This document shows, one piece after another, positions 37,131 to 45,775 of a stretch of DNA of 64,000 nt (position 1 is its first letter; every line of letters starts with the position of its first letter). Both the position numbers and the translations under genes were made by a program. Below the pieces are notes generated by a model, which was not told the DNA's origin, ran no database searches, and saw nothing but the letters and a program-made list of their open reading frames with translations. The stretch lies in NCBI RefSeq assembly GCF_016654015.1, contig NZ_JAEPWM010000001.1:620001-684000 (forward strand), read 5' to 3'. This DNA is from Ramlibacter ginsenosidimutans (lineage in GTDB: Bacteria > Pseudomonadota > Gammaproteobacteria > Burkholderiales > Burkholderiaceae_C).

Positions 37131-38003
37131 TCAGGTGATGAGGTAGTGATCGACGAGCAGCGCGGCGAACAGCACGCTCAGGTGGATCAGCGAGAACCGG
37201 AAGGTCTTGCGCGCGAGTGCATCGGAGTACGAGCGCCACAGCCGGAAGCCGTGCCAGGCGAACCCGGCGCTCAGGACGACCGCGGCGGCCAGGTAGATCC
37301 AGGAGCTCATGCCGTAGGCGAAGGGCATCAGGCAGGCTGCGAACAGCACGATCGTGTACAGCAGGATCTGCAGGCGCGTGAACTCGTTGCCGTGCGTCAC
37401 CGGCAGCATCGGCAGTCCCGACTTGCGATAGTCCTCCACGCGGTACAGCGCCAGCGCCCAGAAGTGCGGCGGCGTCCACAGGAAGATGATCAGGAACAGG
37501 ATCAGCGCCTCGGGCCCGACGTCCCCGCGCAGCGCGGCCCAGCCCAGCACCGGCGGCATGGCGCCGGACGCGCCGCCGATGACGATGTTCTGCGGCGTCA
37601 GCGGCTTGAGGATGACGGTGTAGATCACCGCGTAGCCGATGAAGGTGCCCAGCGTCAGCCACATCGTGAGCGGGTTCACCCACACGTAGAGCAGCCACGA
37701 GCCCAGCGCGCACAGCGCCGCCGAGAACAGCAGCGTCTGCCAGTCGCTCAGCTCGCCCTTGGCGGTCGGGCGCCACGCGGTGCGCCGCATCTTCGCGTCG
37801 ATGCCCTTCTCCACCAGGCAGTTGAAGGCTGCGGCGGCGCCGGCCACCAGCCAGATGCCGAAGCAGGCGATCACGGCGATGCGCACATCGTCCCAGCTCG
37901 GGATGCCGGGCACGGCGAGCACCATGCCGATCAGCGCGCAGAACACGATCAGCTGGATGACGCGCGGCTTCATGAGCGCGTAGAACTGGCGCACGACGTT
38001 CAT
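37131..38003 (-). CDS. ctaB: Protoheme IX farnesyltransferase (heme O synthase)
   Basis: A 290-residue UbiA-family inner-membrane enzyme that attaches farnesyl to heme b, giving heme [20 protein letters not shown] opens the protein. [20 protein letters not shown] near 60-80 holds the N-x3-D-x2-D prenyl-diphosphate motif in its CtaB form, and [27 protein letters not shown] near 175-200 is the heme-O-synthase signature. About eight or nine membrane segments are present. The ATG follows linker unit C4, which joins it to ctaA. Confidence 0.96.
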   Translation of the reverse strand: MNVVRQFYALMKPRVIQLIVFCALIGMVLAVPGIPSWDDVRIAVIACFGIWLVAGAAAAFNCLVEKGIDAKMRRTAWRPTAKGELSDWQTLLFSAALCALGSWLLYVWVNPLTMWLTLGTFIGYAVIYTVILKPLTPQNIVIGGASGAMPPVLGWAALRGDVGPEALILFLIIFLWTPPHFWALALYRVEDYRKSGLPMLPVTHGNEFTRLQILLYTIVLFAACLMPFAYGMSSWIYLAAAVVLSAGFAWHGFRLWRSYSDALARKTFRFSLIHLSVLFAALLVDHYLIT

Positions 38004-38068
38004 GTTCAGCGCGCCACCCTGCGCAGCGTGCGCGGCAGGGTTCGGTTTCGCGGCGGTGCGGCGGTTCA
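38004..38068 (-). repeat. Stop-to-start linker repeat C4 (ctaA to ctaB)
   Basis: A diverged copy of the unit at 7218-7276. On the minus strand it starts with the TGA stop codon of ctaA, then ACCGCCGCACCGCCGCGAAA, a CGAACCCTGCCGC block and CGCTGCGCAGGGTGGCG, and ends at the ATG of ctaB. In translation it reads [18 protein letters not shown], similar in pattern to the copy at 49705-49781. Confidence 0.65.
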
Positions 38069-39223
38069 CTGCGCGACCCTCCGCACTTCGTGCGCATGCA
38101 TCGCCGGCTGTGGCTGCACGGCCGCGGCGCGGCTCTCGCGCAGCGCCCAGGTGAGCGCGACCACGAGCGCCGCCGCGCCGCCGGTGTGAGAGACCGCGGC
38201 CACGAGGGGCCAGTCCAGCACCACGTTCGACAGGCCGGTCGCGAACTGCCACAGCGCCAGTGCCGCGACGATGCGGCTCGTCGCGTGCAGCGCCGTGCCG
38301 CGCAGGCGCCAGGCCAGCACGCCCAGCACGACGAACAACGCATAAGCCACCAGCCGGTGCGTGTAGTGGATGGCCGTCAGCGCGGGGAAGGCGATCAGGT
38401 CGCCCGCGCCCGTGTGGCCCAGCCCCCGCCACAGCTCGAAGCCTTGCGAAAAGTACATCGTCGGCCACCAGCTGCCCTGGCATTGCGGGAAGGTGCTGCA
38501 CGCGAGCACCGCATAGTTGGTGCTGACCCAGCCGCCCAGCGCGACCTGCAGCCAGAGCAGCGCATATGCGCCCACCAGCCACCGGCGCGCTGGCGCGGGA
38601 ATTTCCGCCGGCCCGGCGCCGCGCTGCGCCTGCCGGTAGGCCACCGCCTGCATCGCGAGCAGCGCCAGCAGCACGAGGCCGCCCAGCAGGTGCATCGTGA
38701 CGATTGCCGGGAACAGCTTCATCGTGACGGTGAGCGCACCGAAGGCGCCCTGCAGGCAGATCCATGCCAGCGTCAGCGCGGGCCAGCGCGGTTGCACGGG
38801 CACGCCCCGCTTGCGCTGCAGCCACGTCGCGAGCGTGAGCGTGGCGATCAGCACGCCCACGCCGGTCGCCAGGTAACGGTGGACCATCTCGACCCAGGCC
38901 TTGCCCTGCGTCACGGGCCCGTTGGGCATGCGCGTCTCCTCCGTGCGGATCTCATGGACGGCGCCGACCGGACTCGCGTTGCCGTAACAGCCCGGCCAGT
39001 CGGGGCAGCCCAGGCCGGAATCGGTGAGGCGCGTGAAGGCGCCGAACAGCACGAGGTCGAAGGTGAGGAACAGCGTCAGGACCGTGAGCGCGCCGAGCCG
39101 CTGGCCGGTGGCGGCCTGCTGGTGCCGCAGCCAGATCCAGGCGAGCGGGCCCGATGCGACCGCGATGCCCAGCAGCGCGACGCGCAGCGCGGGCGCGAGG
39201 TCATACAGCGAAGCGTGGTCCAT
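38066..39223 (-). CDS. ctaA: Heme A synthase CtaA (Cox15)
   Basis: A 385-residue inner-membrane protein that oxidises heme O to heme A. It has about eight hydrophobic segments. [21 protein letters not shown] near 61-81 is the signature, with conserved Cys. [30 protein letters not shown] and SHTGGAAAL carry the four heme-ligand His. [14 protein letters not shown] near 230 is the second Cys loop. It follows the Sco-like gene by 4 bases. Confidence 0.95.
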   Translation of the reverse strand: MDHASLYDLAPALRVALLGIAVASGPLAWIWLRHQQAATGQRLGALTVLTLFLTFDLVLFGAFTRLTDSGLGCPDWPGCYGNASPVGAVHEIRTEETRMPNGPVTQGKAWVEMVHRYLATGVGVLIATLTLATWLQRKRGVPVQPRWPALTLAWICLQGAFGALTVTMKLFPAIVTMHLLGGLVLLALLAMQAVAYRQAQRGAGPAEIPAPARRWLVGAYALLWLQVALGGWVSTNYAVLACSTFPQCQGSWWPTMYFSQGFELWRGLGHTGAGDLIAFPALTAIHYTHRLVAYALFVVLGVLAWRLRGTALHATSRIVAALALWQFATGLSNVVLDWPLVAAVSHTGGAAALVVALTWALRESRAAAVQPQPAMHAHEVRRVAQ

Positions 39224-39227
39224 CGCT

Positions 39228-39950
39228 TCAGGAACCCGGGCGCCCGGGCTGGTCCCAGCCGGCGGACGCCCGCATCAGGCGCTCGAGGTCCTTGCGGATC
39301 TTAGCGGCGGATGCCACGTCGTCACCCCGCGGGAAGCGCATCATCCAGTGGCCCATGGGGTCCACCATGTAGAGGTGATTCGCGAGCTGGCCGCCGTGCG
39401 GGGGCGCCAGCCATTGCGCGAGCTGCGCCGGGTCCACGCGCAGCACGATGGCGTCATGCAGCGCCGCCTTCAGCTGCGGGCGCACCGGCGCATCGTCGGT
39501 CACGAGCCAGACCCAGTCGATGCGGTCCTTGTCCTTGCCCAGGCCTTCGCGCAACTGGCGCTGCAGGTACAGGTGGCGTTCGCACTGCGCGTCGCAGGCG
39601 CCACCCGCCACGCTCACCAGCAGCCACTGGCCTTCCAGCGAAGGCAGTGCCACCGACTTGCCGTCGAGGGTGGTCCCGCGGATCGAAGGAATCGGACGCT
39701 GCGGCTCGATCAGCTCGCCGTAGCTGTTGTGGGCGGCAGGCCGCAGCACGTAGTACGCGAGGTAGGACGCGACCACGGGTGCAGCGCACATCACCGCGAC
39801 CAGCAGCATCTTCCAGCGCCCGGTGCGCGTGCGCTGCTCGTCGGCCACGGCGGCCTCCTGCGGCAGCGGCAGCGAATACACCGTGAGCCCGAGGGGCTGG
39901 TCAAGCACGCCGGACTTGGCGGCGGGGGACGACGAGTTGGAACCAGACAT
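39228..39950 (-). CDS. Sco-like membrane-anchored thioredoxin-fold protein of the oxidase cluster
   Basis: A 240-residue protein with one membrane segment (MLLVAVMCAAPVVASYLAYYVL, about 48-69) and a periplasmic domain. The domain has a thioredoxin-like core (LEGQWLLVSVAGGACDAQCERHLYLQRQL near 105-133) with a C-x3-C pair in ACDAQCE that resembles the copper-binding CxxxC of Sco. ANHLYMVDPMGHWMMRFPRG resembles the Sco C-terminus. A role in copper delivery or redox control of oxidase assembly is likely from position and fold. Its start overlaps the end of surf1 by 50 bases, which is unusual but keeps the N-terminus typical of homologues. Confidence 0.82.
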   Translation of the reverse strand: MSGSNSSSPAAKSGVLDQPLGLTVYSLPLPQEAAVADEQRTRTGRWKMLLVAVMCAAPVVASYLAYYVLRPAAHNSYGELIEPQRPIPSIRGTTLDGKSVALPSLEGQWLLVSVAGGACDAQCERHLYLQRQLREGLGKDKDRIDWVWLVTDDAPVRPQLKAALHDAIVLRVDPAQLAQWLAPPHGGQLANHLYMVDPMGHWMMRFPRGDDVASAAKIRKDLERLMRASAGWDQPGRPGS

Positions 39951-40617
39951 AGAGGATGGCGATGAGCCCGGCCATGGCCCACCACTGGAAGGCGTAGCCG
40001 TAATTTCTCTCGGCGCCGCTGCCGGCCTCGGGCCATTGCCGCAGCAGCCCCTCGGAGGGCGCGCCGGTCTGCTGCACCGACAGCGCCAGCAAGGGTAGCC
40101 CCGTTTCCAGCCGGAACGCGCCCAGGTCCAGATTCTGCCGGATCGGGCCCGTCTCTTCCGTGGTGAAGGCGTATAGCTTGGCGGGGGGCGGGGCCAAGAG
40201 GCCGTGCACCTCCACCGTGCCGGTGGGGGTCTGGATGGCGGGCAGGCTGGTGCGCGCCTCGAAGTTGCGCTGCACCCACCCGCGCTGCACCAGCACGACG
40301 GCCTGGCTGCCGGCGATGCGCAGCGGCGTCACCACGTAGAAGCCGGGGACCGCGTTCATCTGGCGGTTGTCGAGGTAGATCGTGCGATCCGGCAGCCATT
40401 CGCCGGTGAGGACCACCGGCCGGTTCACCAGCCGCGTATCGCCGCCGGGCACCGCCAGCAGTTCCCTGGCGCCGACCGTGGCGGAATGCGCCTGCGCTTC
40501 GATCGCCTGGCGCACCGCGGTGCGCTGGTGGCCGCGCTCCCACTGCCAGAAGCCCAGGCTGGCGGTGAGCAGGATGCCTGCGAGCGCGGCGATGGCGATC
40601 AGGAGACGCTTGGACAC
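39901..40617 (-). CDS. SURF1 oxidase assembly protein
   Basis: A 238-residue protein with two membrane segments, one at the start (LLIAIAALAGILLTASLGFWQWERG) and one at the end (WWAMAGLIAILYVWFQLVV). Between them it has RPVVLTGEWLPDRTIYLDNRQMNAVPGFYVVTPLRI and VLVQRGWVQRNF, the SURF1 core. SURF1 helps insert heme a into subunit I. No ATG is available. GTG at 40617 gives the hydrophobic N-terminus directly. It is first gene of the surf1, Sco-like, ctaA, ctaB, sco unit and divergent from a DUF2909 gene across 30 bases. Confidence 0.92.
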   Translation of the reverse strand: MSKRLLIAIAALAGILLTASLGFWQWERGHQRTAVRQAIEAQAHSATVGARELLAVPGGDTRLVNRPVVLTGEWLPDRTIYLDNRQMNAVPGFYVVTPLRIAGSQAVVLVQRGWVQRNFEARTSLPAIQTPTGTVEVHGLLAPPPAKLYAFTTEETGPIRQNLDLGAFRLETGLPLLALSVQQTGAPSEGLLRQWPEAGSGAERNYGYAFQWWAMAGLIAILYVWFQLVVPRRQVRRA

Positions 40618-40647
40618 GGCGTCTTTCGGGCGCAGATAATGGGCGAC

Positions 40648-40866
40648 ATGAAGTATTTCGTCATCCTGGCTTTCCTCGCGATCATCGCCAGCCTGGGCTC
40701 GGCGCTCTTCTTCATGATGCGCGACGGCCAGGACGGCCGGCCCAAGACCAACAACATGGCCCGCGCGCTGGCGTTCCGCGTCGGCTTCTCGGTCCTGCTG
40801 TTCGTGTGCATCCTGGTGGCCTGGAAACTGGGATACATCCAGCCGACGGGAATTCCGCTGAGGTAA
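40648..40866 (+). CDS. DUF2909 small twin-membrane-segment protein
   Basis: A 72-residue protein with two membrane segments (YFVILAFLAIIASLGSALFFMM and VGFSVLLFVCILVAWKLGYI) joined by a short charged loop (RDGQDGRPKTNNMARALAFR). The pattern matches DUF2909 proteins that neighbour oxidase genes in betaproteobacteria; the function is unknown. ATG at 40648 is preferred over ATG three codons upstream. It is the only plus-strand gene within the oxidase region and lies between its two minus-strand units. Confidence 0.85.
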   Translation: MKYFVILAFLAIIASLGSALFFMMRDGQDGRPKTNNMARALAFRVGFSVLLFVCILVAWKLGYIQPTGIPLR

Positions 40867-40896
40867 CAAAAAACAAGGGCCGCGCGAGCGGCCCTT
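40862..40896 (-). terminator. Intrinsic terminator of the ctaC-ctaE operon
   Basis: On the minus strand AAGGGCCGC / GCGGCCCTT with a 4-base loop is followed by GTTTTTTG. It lies 43 bases after the ctaE stop codon. Read on the plus strand the same stem would also end the DUF2909 gene, though the T-run is weaker there. Confidence 0.85.
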
Positions 40897-40938
40897 CTGT
40901 TCGCCGGGGCCGCTGGAGCGGCCACGACGGTGACCGGC

Positions 40939-41817
40939 TCAGAGCCAGTACACCAGCGTGTACAGGAACAGCCAGACCACGTCCACGAAGTGCCAGTACC
41001 AGGCCGCGCCTTCGAAGCCGAAGTGGCGCTCGGGCGTGAAGTGGCCGCGCATCAGGCGGATGGTGATGAAGAACAGCATCAGCATGCCGACGATCACGTG
41101 GAAGCCGTGGAAGCCGGTCAGCATGAAGAAGGTCGAGCCGTAGGCGCCCGAGCTGAGCTTCAGGTTCAGCTCGTGGTAGGCGTGGAAGTACTCGTAGCCC
41201 TGCACGCAGACGAAGCTGAAGCCCAGCAGCACCGTCGCCCACATCCACAGCACGGTCATGCCGCGGTGGTTGGCGCGCAGCGCGTGGTGGGCGATGGTCA
41301 GGGTGACGCCCGACGACAGCAGCAGGGCGGTGTTGATCGTCGGCAGCCAGAACGGCGTCATCGTCTGGAAGGGCTCGATGATGTTCGCCGGCGAAGCGGT
41401 GGCGCCGGGCGCGATGCTCGGCCACACCGCCTTGAAGCCGGGCCACAGCACGGCGTTGTCGACGCTGCCCAGCGCGGGGACCGAATGCGAGCGCATCCAC
41501 CACAGCGCGGTGAAGAACGCGCCGAAGAACATCACCTCCGAGAAGATGAACCAGCTCATGCTCCAGCGGAAGGAGATGTCGATCTTGCGGCCGTACAGGC
41601 CGCCTTCGCTCTCGCGGATCGAGTCGCGGAACCACTGGAACAGCACCCAGAACAGCCACAGGAAGCCGAACAGGACGAGCGCGCGACCCCACGTCACGCC
41701 GTTGATCCAGTTGGCCGCGCCAAAGATGATGGCCAGCAGGCCGAAGGCCGCGAACGCCGGGTGGCGTGACGGCTGGGGCACGTAGTAGTTGGGCGTCCCC
41801 TGTGCGCTCGAGCTCAT
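40939..41817 (-). CDS. ctaE: Cytochrome c oxidase subunit III
   Basis: A 292-residue inner-membrane protein with seven hydrophobic segments. YYVPQPSRHPAFAAFGL, WFIFSEVMFFGAFFTALWW, LLLSSGVTLTIAHHAL and FHGFHVIVGMLMLFFITIRLMRGHFTPERHFGFEGAAWYWHFVDVVWLFLYTLVYW are family blocks, ending in the usual VYWL. It is last gene of the oxidase structural operon, 20 bases after DUF2970. Confidence 0.97.
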   Translation of the reverse strand: MSSSAQGTPNYYVPQPSRHPAFAAFGLLAIIFGAANWINGVTWGRALVLFGFLWLFWVLFQWFRDSIRESEGGLYGRKIDISFRWSMSWFIFSEVMFFGAFFTALWWMRSHSVPALGSVDNAVLWPGFKAVWPSIAPGATASPANIIEPFQTMTPFWLPTINTALLLSSGVTLTIAHHALRANHRGMTVLWMWATVLLGFSFVCVQGYEYFHAYHELNLKLSSGAYGSTFFMLTGFHGFHVIVGMLMLFFITIRLMRGHFTPERHFGFEGAAWYWHFVDVVWLFLYTLVYWL

Positions 41818-41837
41818 TTGCACTCCTATACCTATAC

Positions 41838-42017
41838 CTAGTTCTGCACGACCCAGTGGACCACGGCGATCAGTCCTGCCACGAACAGCGCGACGACGAC
41901 CAGCGCCACCGCGATGATGTGGAAGGGATTGGCCTTGCCCAGGTCCTCCTCGTATTCGCTCTTCTTGCGGATGCCGATGAACGACCACAGCACGGTTTTC
42001 ACCGTACGGAGGTTCAA
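41838..42017 (-). CDS. DUF2970 small membrane protein of the oxidase operon
   Basis: A 59-residue protein, too short to stand out by length. It reads VKTVLWSFIGIRKKSEYEED then GKANPFHIIAVALVVVALFVAGLIAVVHWVV, with one membrane segment. This is the DUF2970 pattern found between ctaG and ctaE in Comamonadaceae. No ATG exists. TTG at 42017 lies 4 bases after GGGGGAGG and is preferred over GTG at 42002. The function is not known, though a structural or assembly role in the oxidase is likely from position. Confidence 0.75.
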   Translation of the reverse strand: MNLRTVKTVLWSFIGIRKKSEYEEDLGKANPFHIIAVALVVVALFVAGLIAVVHWVVQN

Positions 42018-42058
42018 GCAGCCTCCCCCAGGCTAGTCCGCTTCGCGGCCTTCGCCTC

Positions 42059-42096
42059 CCCCCTCCGCAAGCGGAGGGGGCTCGCGCCTTCGGGCG
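42059..42096. other. Two hairpins between ctaG and DUF2970
   Basis: CCCCCTCCGC / GCGGAGGGGG is a 10-bp stem with a 2-base loop (42059-42080). It is followed by CGCC TTCG GGCG, a tetraloop hairpin (42085-42096). They sit directly after the ctaG stop codon inside the operon. They could lower expression of the distal genes or stabilise the upstream mRNA. The segment up to the ctaG TGA may be a further diverged copy of the stop-to-start linker. Confidence 0.55.
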
Positions 42097-42111
42097 GCCG
42101 GGCGGCGCGGC

Positions 42112-42702
42112 TCATCCGACCGTCCCCTTCCCCACCGGCGCCGCAGCCTGCGGCGCGGCCGGCGTCTTGCTGCCCACCTCGAAGAAGGTGTACGACAGCG
42201 TGATCGTCGTCACGTCCTTCGGCAGCTTGGGATCGATCACGAACACCACCGGCCACTGCTTCTTCTCGCCCGGCGCGAGCGTGTACTGGTTGAAGCAGAA
42301 GCACTCGATCTTGTTAAAGTGCGCGGCCGCCTGGCGCGGCGCATAGCTCGGGATCGCCTGCGCCGACATCGTGCGGTCCTGCACGTTCTGGAACTCGTAC
42401 ATCACCGTCGTCAGTTCGCCGGGATGCACCTTCAGCTGGTTCGTCGCGGGCTTAAACGTCCAGGGCCCGTGCGCGTTCGCATCGAACTCCACGGTGATGC
42501 TGCGGCTCGTGTCCACCTGGCTGTTGCCGCGGGCCGTGGAGCCGCCCGGCACTTCCTTCTCGCCGAGCGCGAGGATGTTGATGCCGGTGATTTCGCAGAT
42601 GTGCCGGTACAGCGGAATCATCGCGTAGCCGAAGCTGAACATGCCGGCCGCCACGACGGCCAGCTTGAGCAGCATCTTGCGGTTGTGCGATGCGCGCGCC
42701 AC
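42112..42702 (-). CDS. ctaG: Cytochrome oxidase copper-assembly protein CtaG (Cox11)
   Basis: A 196-residue protein anchored by one N-terminal membrane segment (MLLKLAVVAAGMFSFGYAMIPLY) with a periplasmic immunoglobulin-like domain. The copper motif ECFCFNQYTL near 134-143 is intact. EFDANAHGPWTFKP and YEFQNVQDRTMSAQAIPSYAPRQAAAHF match the Cox11 fold. It delivers copper to the CuB site of subunit I. The start is GTG at 42702, 4 bases after the stop codon of the small assembly peptide. Confidence 0.95.
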   Translation of the reverse strand: MARASHNRKMLLKLAVVAAGMFSFGYAMIPLYRHICEITGINILALGEKEVPGGSTARGNSQVDTSRSITVEFDANAHGPWTFKPATNQLKVHPGELTTVMYEFQNVQDRTMSAQAIPSYAPRQAAAHFNKIECFCFNQYTLAPGEKKQWPVVFVIDPKLPKDVTTITLSYTFFEVGSKTPAAPQAAAPVGKGTVG

Positions 42703-42706
42703 GGCT

Positions 42707-42820
42707 TCAGTGTCCCAGCCAGACCATCTTGGCGATGAAGCCGAGGAAGAACACGGCGGCGATCGACGCCAGGATCAGCGCCAGCCGCAGGTTCTTCCGC
42801 TTCTGTTCGTCGTTCGCCAC
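42707..42820 (-). CDS. 37-residue oxidase small assembly peptide
   Basis: GTG-started frame of 37 residues between ctaD and ctaG. It has a charged start (ANDEQKRKNLR) and one membrane segment (LALILASIAAVFFLGFIAKMVWLG). Small peptides with this pattern are annotated as cytochrome oxidase small assembly protein in Comamonadaceae. Gaps are 18 bases from ctaD and 4 bases to ctaG, so it is in the operon. Its single-segment topology suggests a subunit-I partner; its action is otherwise unknown. Confidence 0.75.
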   Translation of the reverse strand: MANDEQKRKNLRLALILASIAAVFFLGFIAKMVWLGH

Positions 42821-42838
42821 GGACAGGCTCCGTTCCAC

Positions 42839-44527
42839 TCAGTGGCCCGGCTGCACGCGCGCGTCCAGGATGCGCGTCGCGGTCGGGTCCAGCCGCGGGG
42901 GCACTTCGAAGGTATGGAAGGGCGCCGGCGACGGCACTTCCCATTCCAGGCCTTCGGCGCCCTTGCCGTCGGCATCGTTCCAGGGACGCTGGGCAGCGGG
43001 CTCACCCCGGCCGCGCAGCATCGGCAGCACCACCCAGAAGAAGAAGTACACCTGCGACAGGCCGAACCAGAAGGCGCCGATCGAAGCGACCGCGTTGAAG
43101 TCCGCGAACTGCATCGGATAGTCGGCATAGCGGCGGGGCATGCCGGCCAGCCCGAGGAAGTGCATCGGGAAGAAGGCCACGTTGAACGAGATCAGCGAGC
43201 TCCAGAAATGGATCTTGCCGCGCGTCTCGTTGTACATCACGCCGGTCCACTTGGGCGACCAGTAGTAGAAGCCGGCGAACATCGCGAACAGCGAGCCGGC
43301 CACCAGCACGTAGTGGAAGTGCGCCACCACGTAATACGTGTCCTGCAGCAGCAGGTCGATCGGCGCCATCGCCAGGATCAGTCCGGTGAAGCCACCGATC
43401 GTGAACACGAAGATGAAGCCCACGGCGAACAGCATCGGCGTCTCGAAGGTCATCGAGCCCTGCCACATCGTCGCGATCCAGTTGAAGATCTTCACGGCCG
43501 TCGGCACCGCGATCAGCATGGTCGCGTACATGAAGAACAGCTGGCCCGTGACCGGCATGCCGGTGGTGAACATGTGGTGCGCCCACACGATGAAGGACAG
43601 GATGGCGATGGAGCTGGTCGCGTACACCATGGAGGCGTAGCCGAACAGGCGCTTGCGCGCGAAGGCGGGCACGACCTGGCTGACGATGCCGAAGGCCGGC
43701 AGGATCATGATGTAGACCTCGGGGTGGCCGAAGAACCAGAAGATGTGCTGGTACATCACCGGGTCGCCGCCGCCGGCGGGGTTGAAGAAGGTCGTGCCGA
43801 AGTGGCGGTCGGTCAGCGTCATCGTGATGGCGCCGGCCAGCACGGGCATCACGGCGATCAGCAGGTAGGCGGTGATCAGCCAGGTCCAGCAGAACATCGG
43901 CATCTTCATCAGCGTCATGCCGGGGGCGCGCATGTTGAGGATGGTCACGATGATGTTGATCGAGCCCATGATCGAGCTCGCGCCCATGATGTGCATCGCG
44001 AAGATGCCGGCGTCCATCGACGGGCCCATCTGCAGCGTCAGCGGCGCATAGAGCGTCCAGCCCGCGGCGGGGGCGCCGCCCGGCATGAAGAAGGAGCCCA
44101 CCAGCATCAGCGCGGCCGGGATCAGCAGCCAAAAGCTGAAGTTGTTCATGCGCGCGAACGCCATGTCCGGCGCGCCGATCTGCAGCGGCACCATCCAGTT
44201 CGCGAAGCCCACGAAGGCCGGCATGATCGCGCCGAACACCATGATCAGGCCGTGCATGGTGGTGAGCTGGTTGAACAGCTCGGGGTTGAACAGCTGCAGG
44301 CCCGGCTCGAACAGCTCGGCGCGGATGCCCATGGCCAGCAGGCCGCCGATCATGAGCATCGTGAAGGAGAACAGCAGGTACAGCGTGCCGATGTCCTTGT
44401 GGTTGGTCGCGTAGACCCAGCGCCGCCAGCCCGTGGGGGCGTGGTCGTGGTGGTCATCACCGTGGCCGTGCGAACCAGAATGGTCGCCTGCGGCTCCGTG
44501 GCCGTGGGGGTCGAGAACTGCGCTCAT
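42839..44527 (-). CDS. ctaD: Cytochrome c oxidase subunit I
   Basis: A 562-residue heme-copper oxidase core with twelve membrane segments. NHKDIGTLYLLFSF opens the membrane part near 42. FWFFGHPEVYIMILPAFGIVSQV near 268-290 holds a CuB His and the cross-linked Tyr, WAHHMFTTGMPV has two CuB His, and VVAHFHYVLVAG near 407-418 supplies the high-spin and low-spin heme ligands. The first 32 residues are unusually rich in His, Gly and Asp (HGHGAAGDHSGSHGHGDDHH), a possible metal-binding tail. It lies 31 bases after ctaC. Confidence 0.98.
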   Translation of the reverse strand: MSAVLDPHGHGAAGDHSGSHGHGDDHHDHAPTGWRRWVYATNHKDIGTLYLLFSFTMLMIGGLLAMGIRAELFEPGLQLFNPELFNQLTTMHGLIMVFGAIMPAFVGFANWMVPLQIGAPDMAFARMNNFSFWLLIPAALMLVGSFFMPGGAPAAGWTLYAPLTLQMGPSMDAGIFAMHIMGASSIMGSINIIVTILNMRAPGMTLMKMPMFCWTWLITAYLLIAVMPVLAGAITMTLTDRHFGTTFFNPAGGGDPVMYQHIFWFFGHPEVYIMILPAFGIVSQVVPAFARKRLFGYASMVYATSSIAILSFIVWAHHMFTTGMPVTGQLFFMYATMLIAVPTAVKIFNWIATMWQGSMTFETPMLFAVGFIFVFTIGGFTGLILAMAPIDLLLQDTYYVVAHFHYVLVAGSLFAMFAGFYYWSPKWTGVMYNETRGKIHFWSSLISFNVAFFPMHFLGLAGMPRRYADYPMQFADFNAVASIGAFWFGLSQVYFFFWVVLPMLRGRGEPAAQRPWNDADGKGAEGLEWEVPSPAPFHTFEVPPRLDPTATRILDARVQPGH

Positions 44528-44558
44528 GGATGGTTACCTCTATTCCTCTGCCCGATGA

Positions 44559-45722
44559 TCACTTGCCGCGCTGCGCCAGCACTTCCGCGGGCTGCACGAT
44601 CTGGCCGGTGTGGTTGCTCCAGTGGTTCTTCGTGAAGCTGATGACGGCGGCGATGTCGGTGTCGCTCAGGGTGCCCTTCCACGACGGCATCGCGTTGCGG
44701 CCGTTGAGGACGACGTGGATCTGCTTGGTCTTGTCCGGATCGTTGACGATAGGCGAGCCGTCCAGCGGCAGGATCGGGCCGGCGCCCTTGCCGTTCGGCT
44801 GGTGGCAGGCCTGGCAGTTGGCCGTGTAGACCTTCTCGCCGCGCGCCTCGAGGTCAGGCAGCGTCCAGACCTTGGACGGGTCATCCGCCTTGGCGGCCAT
44901 GATCTTCTTCTGGTCGGCGGTCCACTTGGTGAAGTCGTCCTGGCTCACGACCTTCACGTGGATGGGCATGTACGCGTGCTCCTTGCCGCACAGCTCGTAG
45001 CACTGGCCGTAGAAGTCGCCCACCTTCTCGCTGCGGAACCAGGTGTCGCGCACGAAGCCGGGGATCGCGTCCTGCTTCACGCCGAAGGCCGGCACGCCCC
45101 AGGAGTGGATCACGTCGTTGGCCGTCGTGATGATGCGGATCTTCTTGTTGACCGGCACCACCAGCGGGTTGTCGACTTCCAGCAGGTAGTTGTTCGGGAC
45201 GTCGGGGCCGCGGGCGCCCTCGTTGGAAATCTCGCGGTGCGCCGGCAGCAGCGTCGACACGAAGCTCACGCCTTGCGGGTCGCCGTTGAGGTAGTCATAG
45301 CCCCACTTCCACTGGTAGCCGGTGGCCTTGATGGTGAGGTCGGCGTTGGACGTGTCCTTGGAAGCGACCAGCACCTTGGTGGCGGGCAGCGCCATGCCGA
45401 TCACGATGAGGAAGGGGATGATGGTCCAGATCACTTCCACCGTCACCGACTCGTGGAAGTTGGCCGGCTTGTGGCCCACGGACTTGCGGTGCTTCCAGAT
45501 GGAATAGAACATCACCGAGAACACGGCGATGAAGATCACGAGGCAGGTGACCAGCATGAACCAGTGCAGCCAGGACTGCTCCGCCGCGATGCGGGTGGCT
45601 GCCGAGGTGAGGTTCAGCTGCCGGACGCCGGGGCCGCCGGGCAGGTCCTGCACGGCGTGGGCCGTGCCGGCCAGTGCGCCCGCCAACGAAAGCAGCGCCG
45701 CGATCTTCGAAAAACTCTTCAT
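44559..45722 (-). CDS. ctaC: Cytochrome c oxidase subunit II with fused cytochrome c domain
   Basis: A 387-residue protein. The signal peptide ends near residue 23 (GTAHA) and two membrane segments follow. The cupredoxin domain has the CuA motif CYELCGKEHAYM near 241-252, with the aromatic patch YQWKWGY near 135. A C-terminal heme-binding domain carries CQACH near 302-306 and a Met ligand in NAMPSW, making this a caa3-like subunit II. The ATG at 45722 is preferred over a start 19 codons upstream. It lies 53 bases after the DUF2244 gene. Confidence 0.97.
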   Translation of the reverse strand: MKSFSKIAALLSLAGALAGTAHAVQDLPGGPGVRQLNLTSAATRIAAEQSWLHWFMLVTCLVIFIAVFSVMFYSIWKHRKSVGHKPANFHESVTVEVIWTIIPFLIVIGMALPATKVLVASKDTSNADLTIKATGYQWKWGYDYLNGDPQGVSFVSTLLPAHREISNEGARGPDVPNNYLLEVDNPLVVPVNKKIRIITTANDVIHSWGVPAFGVKQDAIPGFVRDTWFRSEKVGDFYGQCYELCGKEHAYMPIHVKVVSQDDFTKWTADQKKIMAAKADDPSKVWTLPDLEARGEKVYTANCQACHQPNGKGAGPILPLDGSPIVNDPDKTKQIHVVLNGRNAMPSWKGTLSDTDIAAVISFTKNHWSNHTGQIVQPAEVLAQRGK

Positions 45723-45775
45723 CGTTTTCAGCCTCAAGCCTTCTATAAACCTGTCCCGCGCCGGCTCCACGGCGC

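Noticed and set aside
42021-42111. Sixth copy of the stop-to-start linker after ctaG
   Set aside because: It begins with the ctaG TGA and GCC-CGCC-like blocks, but the later part is dominated by hairpins and the match is too weak to count.
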